Assembly: GCA_025403435.1 (NCBI GenBank)
Contig: CM046335.1
Span: forward strand, 11,344,377-11,408,376
Source of the DNA: Artocarpus heterophyllus
Taxonomy: Eukaryota > Streptophyta > Magnoliopsida > Rosales > Moraceae
Direction: 5' to 3'
DNA: 64,000 bases
Positions 34,380 through 47,405 of this stretch are shown here, piece after piece. Positions within the stretch are counted from its first letter, which is position 1. Every line of letters starts with the position of its first letter. A model generated the notes under the pieces. That model worked only from the letters and a program-made list of their open reading frames with translations. It did no database searches and was not told the origin of the DNA. A program made the translations under genes and the position numbers.

Positions 34380-34574
34380 TCACCGCGGATTTTCGGATTT
34401 CCCCTTGTCCAGTCCAAAGATGTCTTGAGTAGAATTCTCGTGATTTTGTGAAACTTGCTTTCCTTTGTTTTTGCTTGTTTTTAGCAGCTTTGTTGCCAGG
34501 CATTCTTGAGCTTTAGGCTGATTATGAGAAGATGAAGAAGAATTATCATCTTTGTAATAATTAACAGAAGACAT
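34380..34574 (-). CDS. Small gene C, unit 2
   Basis: 64 codons from the ATG at 34572-34574 to the TAG at 34380. Starts MSSVNYYKDDNSSSSSHN, has a basic middle (LLKTSKNKGKQ) and ends NSTQDIFGLDKGKSENPR. This is the undamaged form of the unit 1 gene. Single exon, hydrophilic, no signal peptide. An in-frame upstream ATG would add 13 residues but sits in the 5' leader between TATA box and gene. The chosen start matches the MSS- start of genes A and B. Distant kinship to A/B is suggested by matching short motifs and the same TATA-to-ATG spacing. Function unknown. Confidence 0.55.
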   Translation of the reverse strand: MSSVNYYKDDNSSSSSHNQPKAQECLATKLLKTSKNKGKQVSQNHENSTQDIFGLDKGKSENPR

Positions 34575-34657
34575 TTTGATTTTCAAGTACAAAACACAAA
34601 TAGATGTAATCAATAATCTCTCAATTGTTTGTGCAGCTTTAAGCTATACAAGAGTTG

Positions 34658-34665
34658 TATTTATA
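34658..34665 (-). promoter_or_regulatory. TATA box of gene C, unit 2
   Basis: TATAAATA on the minus strand, 84 bases upstream of the ATG. Confidence 0.65.
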
Positions 34666-36772
34666 GACAGAAGTTTGAATATGGTTAAAACAATACAATT
34701 TTGATTTATTTATTAGGTTGTAGAGAGAGATTTTCAGTTGTTTCTCAAACAAATTTTAATTCAATTGTAAAGCAAATCCCTCCCCATTTTCATTACTATT
34801 GCCAAGAAAATTTCACTAATTACAGGTCGAGAAGGAATATTAACCTTATACTTTTTAATTTGTCTACTAATCTGACAAAATATTAAGTTTGAAAACATGC
34901 GTGTTGAATTTTATTTGAGATTTTTTAATAATTTTGCCTTGATGCTATTTCACCGTAGAGGGATTATTAATGGAATTAACGTGTACTTGGTCCACATGTA
35001 AAAATTTCACTTTTTTTTTTCGCTTCATTTCACATACATGGTTTTTGCATCTTTTTTTTTTTTTTTTTGATCCTTAATGGATGGTGCCGATTAATCAACT
35101 GAGTCATTTGTCATAATAAAAGTTACAGAAAATAATAATGTATATCTTTTTAAACCTGTGTTGTGTCAATGTGTCCAATAGTAAGCGTTGATTGTTAAAT
35201 AATAATAATACGATGAATAAATAAATAGAATTAAACAGAAGGTATTCAACCCTTCGAAAAAATACAGAAGGTGTTCAACAGTTGGAAAGTTTCGAACAAA
35301 TGAAATGAAGCTTCAAATGAAAATGCTTGATTATCTCAATGAGTTCTTACTCTCATGCAAAGTTCAAAGTCTTATGTACCGATCAAACTTTGAATTATTG
35401 TTTCAATTTATGTACACATTCCTAACATTTTCTTAAGCACCTACGATATTCAAAATTATTCAAAATTTAATATTTATATTTCATTTACGTTTTTCTTCGT
35501 TCCTCTATTTGTAAAAAAAATACAGGTCACTTCGAGTAATTTCTAAATTTACGCACATATATGATTTGTTAACTTTGGAATTTTATTTAATTGTGTATTT
35601 CATCAAATAACGAGATAATTATAGCAAATGACGACTTCAACAAACTTGGCACTCTGACAAATTTGAAGATCTTAGTTTTTGGAACTGCTTCTTCATAAAA
35701 ACGAAACAACAAACAAAAATCAATGCGAATGGTACTTAATTTCTTTGAAATCTTCCATTAATATTTCTCTTTATTTGTTCGACATTGACAAGAAATTACG
35801 AGAAAGTTAAACAGAGAAACAACGCATGATGTATGCATGCACTTGATAGTTAATAATTTCGTCAACACGATACAAATCCAATTACACGGTTACCTATACA
35901 TAACGATTTATTACCCCACCTATATTTCTTATTTTTTATCTTTTTTTTTTTTTTAAAGATTGGCTTCCCATTTGTATATAGCCAAATTTACCTTGAACTT
36001 TCGGTATTTTCTTTCTCGGCGGTCTTCTTTTGAATATTGTAAGCTTACAGGTTTAGCTAATTAGACCACCTGTATAAAAATTATCCTTTTACGGTTCAAT
36101 ATTACGCACTGCTTTTTTCTTCTTTTCCACAAGTCAGTCGTTTATGCATTTGAAATTCTCTGTTCAACGTTTGCGGAACGTGTTGGTTTCAAGTCTTCAA
36201 AATATGAAATTCCAGACTTTTTCTTCGTATTGATAGGACGAGAGATCTCTTTCTTCTCTAATCGTTTGACCTCTGATCGTGTATGTATATATATATAATA
36301 TGCCATAAAAATCGGAAACTTATGTTAATCAATTAACGCGTTTTAGCTCATTTTTTGGATAATTTCAGAACAAGTAAGATAAAAGCAAAGCTTATCTAGC
36401 TACCACGAATTCCATTGGATGCTACATGCATAAAATCATGCATGTAATTTAGATCAAATAAAACCATTCTCCCTAAATACAAACATACATACATATTCTA
36501 ATTGACTTGTTTTTCAAAAAAATTAAATAAATAAATTCTTATTCACGTCATTTTGAAAATGTAAAATCAAATCAAAGTAAATACACTTGCATTTATATTC
36601 CTTTTCCTTGCCGTAAATCCGATTATAATGAAGTATAACATCCTATTTTCCTATTCAAACACAATAGGAAACCATTTTGAAATTTCCTAAACGGTTTTGG
36701 AATTTACATGAAAATTATAGGTTTCTTGTTCTCATAACTATTTACGAGCCAGGGAAGAGGGCTTCTACGGAT
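34666..36772. other. Divergent intergenic region C-A, unit 2
   Basis: Matches 14440-16566 nearly throughout. The AAT run is short (35198-35210) and the poly-T runs differ in length. No gene seen. Confidence 0.7.
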
Positions 36773-36780
36773 TATAAATA
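36773..36780 (+). promoter_or_regulatory. TATA box of gene A, unit 2
   Basis: TATAAATA at the same spacing as in unit 1. Confidence 0.65.
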
Positions 36781-36867
36781 GGCTTGATTATACATGAAAG
36801 TGTTATTGTCATTTCAAAAAACAAGAAACAAAAACAAAGGTTCTTGTGGTTCCTCTAATTTCCAAAA

Positions 36868-37242
36868 ATGTCTTCAAACTATAATGGTTCGCGAAGATCA
36901 AGTGGTCATGGAAACAACAAGAGCGACCAACAACCCTCGGCCGGGTCCATCCTTGCACAGGACAAGAAAGAGAAATCAACAAACAAAAAGGGAAACAACA
37001 AGAGCGACCAGCAACCCTCGGCCGGGTCCATCCTTGCACCGAACGAGAAACAGAAATCAACAAACAAAAAGGGAAACGACAAGAGCGACCAGCAACCCTC
37101 GGCCGGGTCCGTCTTTGCACCGGACAAGAAACAGAAATCAACAAACAAAAAGGGAAACAACAAGAGCGACCAGCAACCCTCGGCCGGGTCCATCCTTGCA
37201 CCGGAGAAGAAACAGAAATCAACAAACAAAAAGGGAAATTAA
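36868..37242 (+). CDS. Small gene A, unit 2 (four repeats)
   Basis: 124 codons, differing from the unit 1 protein by a single visible residue (Ile to Val in the third repeat, GSVFAP). The start MSSNYNGSRRSSGHG and the four 27-residue repeats are otherwise the same, including the odd first repeat with KKEKSTNKKG. Such closeness shows that the unit duplication is recent. It gives no independent proof of coding. Confidence 0.55.
   Translation: MSSNYNGSRRSSGHGNNKSDQQPSAGSILAQDKKEKSTNKKGNNKSDQQPSAGSILAPNEKQKSTNKKGNDKSDQQPSAGSVFAPDKKQKSTNKKGNNKSDQQPSAGSILAPEKKQKSTNKKGN
36913..37236 (+). repeat. 81-bp minisatellite, four copies, unit 2
   Basis: Same four repeats and same internal variants as 16707-17030. 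Confidence 0.95.
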
Positions 37243-39383
37243 GGGGTTATAAATGAACAATATATCAGTTTCTTTTTTGTGTATTCTTTTATACATAGTT
37301 CGTCTTCGATTGCATCTGATTTAGCTTTTCTCTTTTATATATTATTTTGTTTGTATACATGTATATACACGCATACATATTATGCATATGTGTGTGTATA
37401 TAGATTTCCATATTTATGTGTCTGTGTAGATTTTCTATTATAATGATTGGAGTGGGGAGAGTAATTATTTGTTTGTCTATTTAGACATATATGTTAGTCG
37501 TCTAAATTTGATTATGAATAAATAAGAATAATATTTTTGTAATTTAACATTTGTCTGATTTTTCATTTTTATTAAATAGATGCATGTATTCTTATTTATG
37601 TATCGTAAATTTACTAGTACGACATGTTATTTATGTTCTTTCATAATTTGAGAACATGATTAAGAGACTAGGAAAAAAAAACAAACAAAAAGATTTAGAA
37701 ATAATTTTGTATATCATTGCCGAGACGAAGAAGAAGAAGAAGATTTAAATAGGTAGGATTAATTTAAAGGATACCAAACTTCTGACGACATCGGATAATT
37801 AAGCTGTAAACAAAGGATTTTTTTTTTTTTTTTTGTAAACTGCAGCAAGTACGTAGAGAAGATCATGACGTGTCATTTGTAAAGCAAACTACAAACTACA
37901 AGTCGTTATAGCATTAAACGACAATTACAGATTAAACGACGGATTTTTATACCGACATGTCCTTTTTCATGGTTATTTGGAAGTACTTTAGATAAAGCAC
38001 GCCAAAGTCTTGACGTCTTTATGATATGAACCATTGAAAAACTTTGTCCTCGAAAAAAACAAAATAAAGCAAAATCCGATTGATTAATGCTATAGAGTAG
38101 AGGACAATGAATGTGTTTTTTTTTTTTTTTTTGGTATAAGACAATGTACTTACAAAAGAACGACAAGTATATATGCTACAAATAACGTCTTTTACTAATA
38201 CAAAAATTACAGGTGATATTTGATATTCTCACATAGAGGAAAGAAAATATGTAAGATATAAATGATGTGTGGCTCATCTTGAAGAAAGCCATTTTTTTTT
38301 TATATATGCATTCTAAATTTATTTAACAAAATCCAAAACTTTCAAATCTGTCACGGAAGACCGTAGTTCTTTTCTTTTTCGTTATAAATGTGTTTTCTTT
38401 GTTATTTTTGTAATATCAGAACCAGAACGGGAAGGATAAACAAAAATAATAATTATAATTTTTAGCCATTTGTGTAAGTCTTATTAATAACAACTCTAAA
38501 TCTAAGGTGCTCATGTTCAATTAGAACAACAAATTTAAACCCCTAAATCTTTGTGCCTGTAATAATTTTAGTATATTTTTGCGTTACCGTTAGCTTAATA
38601 GGGTTTGATTTTTTTTTTTTTTAATACTGAGATCGAAAAAACATGATGTTGTAATCTTTTTTTTTTAAAATTTATTTTGTTGTTGACTTAAACAACAGAT
38701 TGACACCAAAATCTTCATGGCTACACGTTTCATGGTCATTAAAGACAGTCAACAGTCGTTTTTTTAATTAGTTTTTTAACCTTATTTTATACATTGCGTT
38801 TTAAAGGTATCAAAAAACCATACCTTACATTTGGACAGTTACATCTTTATATGTTAAATTTTAAGATCCTAAATCATACCTTCCACCAGTTAATCATCTA
38901 TTTTTATCATAAAAGACATAAATGTCCTTTAAACAAAAGAAAAAAAAAGAAGAAATAAAATAAAATTTCATATAATAATAATAAACATATAAGTTAAAAA
39001 AATTCCCAAACAAAAAAAGCAGGATGGATTTGCTACCAAAATTTAAGTTGACATATGGGGACAAATACTATCTTTTGCAAAAGAGAAAGTAGAAAAACAT
39101 AACAACCTGTCATATCTAGCTTGTTCTACTATTTTCATCTGGCTAGGGCTATTTAAAAAAATCAAAAAACCAAAATCGAACAAAACTGATTGTGAAACCA
39201 ACTAAGAAAAGCCAAAAAATTTATTTATTTAGACACAAAAACCAACCAAGTTAATTTGAAAACTGAGTGCTCATCAATTTTTGGTGGTTGGTTTTTAGAA
39301 GCAATTTTTTAGTTGGTTGGTTAACTGACCAACCCTTCAAACATCAATAAACTTTCCTTCTTTTACCCTGACATTAAAGTCCA
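37243..39383. other. Non-coding sequence downstream of gene A, unit 2
   Basis: Counterpart of 17037-19177 with only small changes, mostly in poly-T length (37820 and 38118 runs). It includes the CpG-depleted MITE-like segment at about 39145-39336. Confidence 0.7.
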
Positions 39384-40565
39384 AGAGAAGACAAAGAATG
39401 CTCACTTGGCTAATACTTCTAAGGACAAAGGGAAGGAAAGGAAGAAAGATAAGGAAACTGCAGTTATGGCACCTCAAAAGAAACAACAAAAGAGACCAGT
39501 TGATCCAGAAGGTACGGGTTGTTTCTTTTGTGGAGCTGCAGGACATAAGAAGAAGCATTGCACGAATTATCACGCTTGGCGTGCCAGAAAAGATTTCAAC
39601 TAAAGCAACTACTAAGACCCCTTACGAACTTTGGGCGGTAAGAAGCCTAGTCTAAAGCATCTGCATGCTTGGGGATGTTCAGTTGAGGCAAGGCCTTATA
39701 GGCGTAACGAAAAGAAACTGGACTCAAGGACAGTTAGTTGTTATTTTATTGGATACTCTGAAAGATAGGGACTTTGTCTTTGAAGAGGAATATGTTGATA
39801 TTTCCACAGCTGTTATTGACATTGATCAGGTTCCTATTCTTGACATTGTTCAAGAAGTAGACCCAAATCAAGACAACATCGAAGAACCTCCTATTCCAAA
39901 AATTGTTCTAGAAGAACAAACTCAACCACCTCAAGAACCTATGTTATTAAGGAGATCCACTAGAGAAAAGAGAAGTACAGTGCCAAATGATTACATTGTA
40001 TTTCTCCAAGAACATGAGTTTGACATTGGTATAGTGGAAGATGATCCAATCAACTTCCATCAAGCCATAAAAGTTCTAGATCTCAAGAATGAATTGATAC
40101 CATGAATGAAGAGATACAGTCTATGAAGGACAATGACGTTTGAGATCTTGTCCCATTGCCTGAAGGTGCGAAACTCATTGCTTGCAAATGGATATTTAAG
40201 ACCAAGAAGGATTCAAAAGGCCATGTGGAGAGATACAAGGCTCGTCTTGTCGCTAAAGGCTTTACATAGAAAGAACGCATTGATCAAAAAGAGACTTTTC
40301 TCTGATTTCTTTGAAAGACTCTTTTAGGATTATAATGGTATTAGTGGCACATTTTGATCTTGAGCTTCATCAGATGGATGTTAAGATTTCGTTTCTCAAT
40401 GGTGACAGTGTGAAAAAAAGAGATCAGAGTGGACAGTTGTCTATAAAACACATTGGTACAAACTCCATGATTGCAGATCCGCTTACTAAGGAATTGCCAT
40501 CCAAAATGTTTCATGAATACACTGCTCGTATCGGTGTCATATCATTTCAGGATATTCAGTTTTAG
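39384..40565 (+). pseudogene. Copia family 2 relic, unit 2 (RT and RNase H deleted)
   Basis: Same gag knuckle (near 39519) and integrase C-terminal remains as unit 1. The reading after QMDVK..FLNGD (about 40406) jumps directly to the last RNase H stretch (KKRDQSGQLSIKH, NSMIADPLTKE), removing about 1,056 bp including YVDD. It ends DIQF-stop at 40565. The deletion is private to this unit. Confidence 0.9.
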
Positions 40566-40987
40566 TGGGAGTTTGTAATTTTAAATGGTCTTATGATATA
40601 GACATTTTCAGTTATTTTAGTTTATGGATATTTTAAAGTTATTTTCTGCAGAAATAAAGTTTTCGGTTTATTCACACTGTAATTTTGGCATGGTTTGATC
40701 TCATTAAGGTTTTTAGGTAGACTAGTTGAAAATAGGCATGTTAAGATCACATTGCATGAAATTTCCACGCTACACATCCATGCTTGATCATGTCGTTAGT
40801 TGTATTGGTATATGTGATCATTGATGGGTCTAGTTACGACATATGTAATGAAAGTCGCTTTGGTCCTGTATTGATATGGTTAATGGACAAGATTGTTGAG
40901 ATGCACAAGGTTTTGATAGCAAAATTCATGAGCTCATAATGTATAATTCACATTTATAAAGTTTCATATATAGCCTAAATGGGAGAT
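40566..40987 (+). other. Copia relic 3' untranslated region, unit 2
   Basis: As 21418-21839, ending in the AAATGGGAGAT polypurine tract. Confidence 0.75.
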
Positions 40988-41429
40988 TGTTGGATCAAAA
41001 TCCAATATATGGGCTAATATATTAAATAAATATGAATTAAAGGCTATCAATAAGGTTGCCCAATTAAAAGTGATTAATTTGGGTTTTGGGCTTTTAATGC
41101 ATCATGAAGTGTGGGCCTTCTATGTGTAGAGACTAAAAATATAATTGCTAATTTTATGATAGGCTAAATTGATAATTAAAGATAATTTCTAGGGTTTAGC
41201 AATTATATAAAGGGGTTGTGGTCCCTAAGTCAGTATGTTCATTATTTTTCTGTTTCCCATCTACAGAGAAATTACAGAGGCATTTTGAGAAGGAGGGTTT
41301 ACGTACCAAAGTTGGAAGATCCTTAACCTACAGACTCAAGAATCACATTCAATCCATGGATTCAGGTTAGCTTCCTTGACATGAATGATCCTAGGTGATG
41401 ATGGTTTTCGTCACAATTTTGTTTTAACA
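40988..41429 (+). repeat. Copia family 2 3' LTR, unit 2
   Basis: 442 bp, TGTTGGATC to GTTTTAACA, same length as in units 1 and 3. Confidence 0.85.
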
Positions 41430-41437
41430 CTACGCAT

Positions 41438-41445
41438 TATAAATA
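41438..41445 (+). promoter_or_regulatory. TATA box of gene B, unit 2
   Basis: TATAAATA, 9 bp after the LTR end. Confidence 0.65.
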
Positions 41446-41527
41446 CGCTTGATTACATATAACAAAGGTTATTGTCATTTCAAAAAAACAAAAACAAGGG
41501 CCATTGTGGTTCATCTAATTTCCAATA

Positions 41528-41701
41528 ATGTCTTCAAACAATAATGGTTCATCTTCTCAAAATTCTGCTCAAGCCTGCCTGGGGGTCAATTGGCCAAGAT
41601 CAAGTGGTCATGGAAATAACCAGAGCGACCGGCAACCCTCGGCCAAGTCCATCCTTGCACCGGTCAAGAAACAGAAATCAACAAACAAGAAGGGAAAATA
41701 A
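41528..41701 (+). CDS. Small gene B, unit 2
   Basis: 57 codons with the same start, stop and single repeat as unit 1. Differences: Thr to Ala at residue 14, Ser to Pro at 23, and a private Asp to Val in SILAPVKK. Function unknown. Confidence 0.5.
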   Translation: MSSNNNGSSSQNSAQACLGVNWPRSSGHGNNQSDRQPSAKSILAPVKKQKSTNKKGK

Positions 41702-43884
41702 GGGATTATAAACGAACAATATATCCGTTTCTTTTTTGTGTATTCTTTTATACATAGTTCGTTTCCTATTGCATCTAATTTAGCGTTTCTCTTTTATACA
41801 TTATTTTGTTTGTATACATGTGTATACACGCATACATATTATGCATATGTATGTGTGTGTATAGATTTTCATATTTATGTGTATGTGTAGATTTTCTATT
41901 ATAATGATCAGAGTGGGGAAAGTAATTATTTGTTTGTCCGTTTAGACATATATGTTAGTCACCTAAATTTGATTATGAATAAATAAGAATAATATTTGTA
42001 ATTTAGCATTTGTATGATTTTTCAGTTTTATTAAATAGATGCATGTATTCTTATTTATGTAATGTGAATTTACTAGTACGACATGTTATTTATGGCCTTT
42101 CATAATTTGAGAACATGATTAAGAGAAAAGAAAATAAAAATTAAAAAGATTTAGAAATAATTTTGTATATCATTGCCGAGACGAAGAAGAAGATGATGAT
42201 TTAAATTGGGTAGTATTAATTTAAAGGATACCAAACTTGTGACGACATGGGATAATTAAGCCGAAAACAAAGAAATTTTTTTTTTTAAAAACCGTGGCAA
42301 GTATGTAGAGAAGATCATGACGGGTCATTTGTAAAGGAAACTACAAACTACAAGTCGTTATTGCATTAAACGACAATTACAGATTAAACGACGAATTTTT
42401 ATGCCGACGTGTCCTTTTTCATGTTTATTTGGAAGTACTTTAGATAAAGCACGCCAAAGCTTGACATCTTTATGACATGAACCATAGAAAAACTTTGTCC
42501 TCGAAAAAGTAAAATAAAGCAAAATCCGATTGATTAATGAGATAGGGTAGACGACAACGAATGCTTTTTTTTTTTTTTTTTTGGTATAAGACAATGTACT
42601 TATAAAAGAATGACAAATATATATGCTATGAATAACGTTTTTTATTAATAACAAAAATCACTGGTGTTATTTGATCTTCTCACATAGATGAAAGGAAACA
42701 TGTAAGATATAAATGATGAGTGGTTCATTTTGAAGGAAGCCATTTTTTATTTATATAGGCATTCTAAATTTATTTAGCAAAATCCAGAACTTTCAAATTT
42801 GTCGTGGAAGATCGTAGTTCTTTTTCTTTTTTGTTATAATTGTGTTTTCTTTGTTATTTTTCCAATTTTAGAACCAGAACGGGAAGGATAAATCAAAAAA
42901 TAATAATTTTTAGCCATTTGTATAACTCTCATTAATAACACTGTAAATCTAAGGTGCTCATATTTAATTAGAACAACAAATTTGAACCCGTATTTAAAAT
43001 TTTTGTGCATTTATTAATTTTGGTATATGTTTGTGTTACCGTTAGCTTAATGGGGTTTGACTTTTCTTTTTTTTTTTTTTCTTTTTAATACTGAGGTCAA
43101 AAAAACATGATGCTGTGATCCTTTTTTTTAAATTTATTTTGTTGTTGACTTAAACGACAGATTGACACCAAAATCTTTATCATTAAACGTTTCATGGTCA
43201 TAAAAAGCAGTCGACAGTCGTCCTTTTAATCAGTTTTTTTAATTTTATTTTATACATTGCATTTTAAAGGGATCAAAAAACCACACCTTACATTTGGATA
43301 GTTGCATCTTCATATGTTAAATTTTAAGATGCTAAATCTTACCTTCCATCAGTTAATCATCTATTTTTATCATAAAAGGCATAAATGTCCTTTAAACAAA
43401 AGAGAAAAAAAGAAAAAATAGAATAAAATTCCATATTACAATAATAAACATATAAGTTAAAAAAATTCCCAAACAAAAAAGGCAGGATGGATTGTCTTCT
43501 ACCAAAATTTAAATGGACACATGGGGACAAATGCTTTCTTTTACAGATGAGAAAGTAGAAAAACATGAGATAGCATCAATATACATACAAGCCAAGGAAA
43601 TGACCTGTCATATCTAGCTTGTTCTAATGTTTTTCGTCTAGCCAGGGCTGTTTAAAAATACCAAAAAACTGAAACCAATCGAAACTAACTGCCAAACCGA
43701 CTGAGAAAAGCCAAAAAAACCAATTTATTTAGACACAAAAACCAACCAAATTAGTTTGAAAACTGACTGCCCATCAATTTTTGGCGGTCGATTTTCAGAA
43801 GCAAATTTTTTAGTCGGTCGGTCAACTAACCGACCCTTCAAACATCAATAAATTTTCCTTCTTTTACCATGAAGTTAAGGTCCA
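41702..43884. other. Non-coding sequence downstream of gene B, unit 2
   Basis: Matches 22554-24726, with longer poly-T runs near 42568 and 43070. No gene seen. Confidence 0.7.
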
Positions 43885-45869
43885 TCATTTGCAGGTTTTC
43901 TGCCATCCTTTAATTGAAAATGATGGCTCTGAGTGGATGCTGCAGATTCAGTCAGAAAGAGCACTTTAAAGATGACTCTTATTACTTTTGTTAATGTTTC
44001 AGTTTTAAATTTTTTTTCCAATCAGACTATTCTTATGCCAACTTGTTTTACGTCTGCTTGTGTATGTTACTGTTTCTATTTTTATTTTTATTTTTATTTT
44101 TTCCCTTTTCTTGGTTTGAGAGGCATCTGATTTTATCTTAAATTATGTTAACATTATATTCATCACTAGTTATTTGAGACTAAAACTTGTAGAAGTTTGA
44201 CAATTTCTTTATGATGCAGAGGGCAAGGAATAAAATTTGTCCATGTTAATATAACGCTTGCTTGTGATGTAATTTACTTGCTGTGATCAATTTACCTTTT
44301 TTTTTTTAACTTGTTATTGTGATATAATTCTAATTCCAATTTATATTAATAACGACCATGTTATATTGCTCTTTTAACACTAAATTACTTTAAGTATTCT
44401 GGCCGATTACACTAGTCGAAAACCGACCTTAATCAACCCTCATAAAATTGATTGTTGTCGGTCGAACATCGACCAATTGTTTAACTATTTAGTCGGTTTT
44501 TGGTTCCACTTTCTCAAAAACGACCGCCATTAGTCGGAAACCAACCGACCAAAGATCGATCAATGAACACCTTTACTTTCATCTGCAATAGATTGATGGT
44601 AGATCCTTTCCATTCTACTCGCAAATATGTACTTTTTTTTATTCTACTACAAATTAGATCTATGAAAGTAGATCGATTAATGGTCGCCTATGGCTGCCAG
44701 ATCTATGAAAGATGGCTGAGGACTCGGCAAATCTCATGATGACGGCAAAAGGCTCTGAAAATCTCGTGACGATTGTTGGCTGTGAGACCCTAATTGTGTC
44801 AACTCCACCATGCCATCATCTAGATCAAGTCACTCTGGATTAGGAAAGAAAGCCATGATCATATCCAATACTACGCAGTTTTTTTTAATAACCTTTATCA
44901 AATCAAAAGAGCTGGTAATATTTTTATTTTGTTTTTTTGTTTTATTTTGTTTTTTTTTTTTTTACTTTTTTGAATTTTTTCTATCTTTGGGTATCTATGT
45001 TTTTTTATTAGTCAAAATGATATAACATAAATTTTAAATATAAATGTATAAATATGCATTTGTCCAAACGTAAAGTATGATTTTTTATACCTTTAAAACG
45101 AGGGTATAATAATTAAAAAACATATAATAATAAAAAACTTTTGATTATTAGACAAAACTCCTTGCAATATGGCTTATTTAAGGAGTACTTCAATAGGACG
45201 TTACTCTAAGCACCATAATTAATATAATACGGGTATAATTTGTTATACTTTCGGATCCGCCATCTCAACACTAGAGATGTTAAATGGGCCGGCCTGGTCT
45301 AGTCTATTTAATTTAGGCCCAAACGTGACTCCTGTCATGTCTGGGCTTGCACATTTATTTATCATATCGTGCTAGGCCCGACTCTATTAATTTTTGTAGC
45401 ATCAAGCCCAACCAATAAATGGGCCATTCCTATAAAGTGCTTGGCCGTGCTTATACCTGCATCGATGTTCGTGCTTTTTTTGTTGTACTTTTAGCTCTTA
45501 ATGTGTCTTTCTTCTGCTTAATAAATTTGCCAAAAAAAAATGAAAACACTAAATCATAACAAAAGAAAGTGCATGATTAATAAAATAATCTTTTTTTGAG
45601 GACAACAACACTATAGAATTTTGTATGGTACGGTTTCTATTACGTAGTCTTTCATATAAATCAAAGAAGAGAAGCATATATTAGCAATTGACAATTTACA
45701 AACAATAAAGAATCTCTTTGATCTTTTATCTTTTTTAATCAAACCTATTAGAAATTTAGTACTTCTTTATAAAAAAAAATATTTATAAAAATATAAAATA
45801 TAGTAAAAAAATTAGTTTTAAATTGTATATTTTAATCGTACTTATACTAAACCCGAGTCGTGCTTTTAG
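43885..45869. other. Non-coding stretch spanning the unit 2/unit 3 junction
   Basis: Counterpart of 24727-26707: second intact copy of the copia target site (44171-44186), GACC-rich patch (about 44410-44560), GGGCC-rich repeat-like segment (about 45271-45465) and PMS1 intron sequence up to 45869. Confidence 0.65.
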
Positions 45870-47233
45870 CATGTGACGCCAATGTAACTCGGAAGGAAAG
45901 TGTTTTTTTCTTCAGGTGAGAGTTCCATATTGCAGGTCCTAAGGGAGGGTTTGCAGCAGATTTATTCCTCTAGTAATGCTCGTTACTGTGTCAATGAAGT
46001 TGAGGAACATACTGACCTTTAGAAATCTGAGTTACGTTCTCATCAGAAGTCTTATGCGGCATTTAAACCATTATCCAAGAATGAGACTGTTCATGAAGAA
46101 GGCAACGATGAGGAATGCAGTATAGCAGGTGATAGTACTGACAAAACTGTTGGAGATGGAGCTGAGGACATTCCTGGTATAGAAGGATTTACATGTAGTA
46201 ATAAAATGAGAGACTTTGCTCTAAGAGTTCACAGAATTAAGAGGAGTGATTATTGCGGGCAATTGACAACTCGTGTTGATAGTATCGCTGCCGTTCAAAA
46301 AGCTCTTCCTCTTTCAAAAGCTGTTGAGCATGGAACTGCCGTAAATAGAGGGATTGATATAGTTGTTCAAGCTCTTTTCAAACATTGCTTAATAGATATA
46401 TTAATGTAAGAAAAACGAAACGTGAAAACATTAGTAGGCCGCTTTCTGATTTGCCTGTCCTTAGAAACCAGACTCATCATTCACCTACCTGAGATGCATT
46501 ATGGGAGGATGTAGTTAAGCTTCTATGCTGTCATATACACCGTCCATCGTGAATTGGAAGTGTTTAACATACTATATAGAAAGGGTTTGATGACATGGAC
46601 CAGAATTGTTAATAACCTTGTTAAAAGTCCAGTGTTTAGAATGGTATTGACATCAGTTCACCTCATTTAAACAGAAATTTAATTGGGTTAAGTTTGCCCG
46701 ACATAGCAGACAAAATGTGACAGGGTGACGGGAAAGATAAAACAAGGAACAGGCTAATGAGGAAACGTCTTTCTCACAGTCCCAAGAATGGAAGATATGT
46801 CTTCTAATTTAGCATCTTATGCGGGGGAGTTAAGATACCTGGTTCTAGCTGGCGGCACATAATCATCTGCATGCACACGCACGCACGCGCACATATTGTA
46901 ACGCCCCCTTACGGACGTCACAAATATCGTTACATTCATACATTCATACTTGTTTAAACTTTAAACGTAAACATAATTACAAAACTTATACGATACTTTA
47001 AATTGTAAATATAATTAAACATACATAACCAGGATCCATTCATGCATTTTTTATTTTTTTTTATAACATTGCTTAACTTATTCCATACCATAATTTATTC
47101 AATTACACTTTAAATTAATCATAAACTTTCCTTAATAAAATAGACATACCAATTGTAAAAATCATAACTTATAAAAGCATCACATCATATCTCATTAATC
47201 ATCACATTATTTAAAAAATACTTGCTCCCACAG

Positions 47234-47405
47234 TTCGGCAGGCCGAACTTGGGACTTCGGCAGGCCGGACATGAGCGGCAGGTCGGAGTTCCTTAATCGG
47301 TAGGCCGGCAGAGGCTTTGCAAATCTGGCTTAAAAACCTATCATCGTTCGGCCGTCCGAAAATGTGATCGGCAGGCCGAATCTTCAAACATCGGCAGGCC
47401 GACCG
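47234..47405 (+). repeat. TCGGCAGGCCGA dyad cluster, unit 3
   Basis: Matches 28081-28252 with point changes; one motif, TCGGTAGGCCGG, differs from the unit 2 version TCGGCAGGACGG. Confidence 0.9.

Larger units (their letters stand above)
36765..39383 (+). repeat. Block A, unit 2
   Basis: Nearly identical to 16559-19177 at a constant offset of about 20,206 bases, so few indels separate units 1 and 2 here. Confidence 0.9.
41430..43884 (+). repeat. Block B, unit 2
   Basis: Counterpart of 22282-24726, beginning at the LTR edge. Confidence 0.9.
25021..44178 (+). repeat. Tandem unit 2
   Basis: 19,158 bp, direct repeat of units 1 and 3. It contains the full PMS1 pseudogene with the 3-kb insertion and genes C, A and B, but its copia relic lacks about 1.06 kb present in units 1 and 3. 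Confidence 0.95.
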
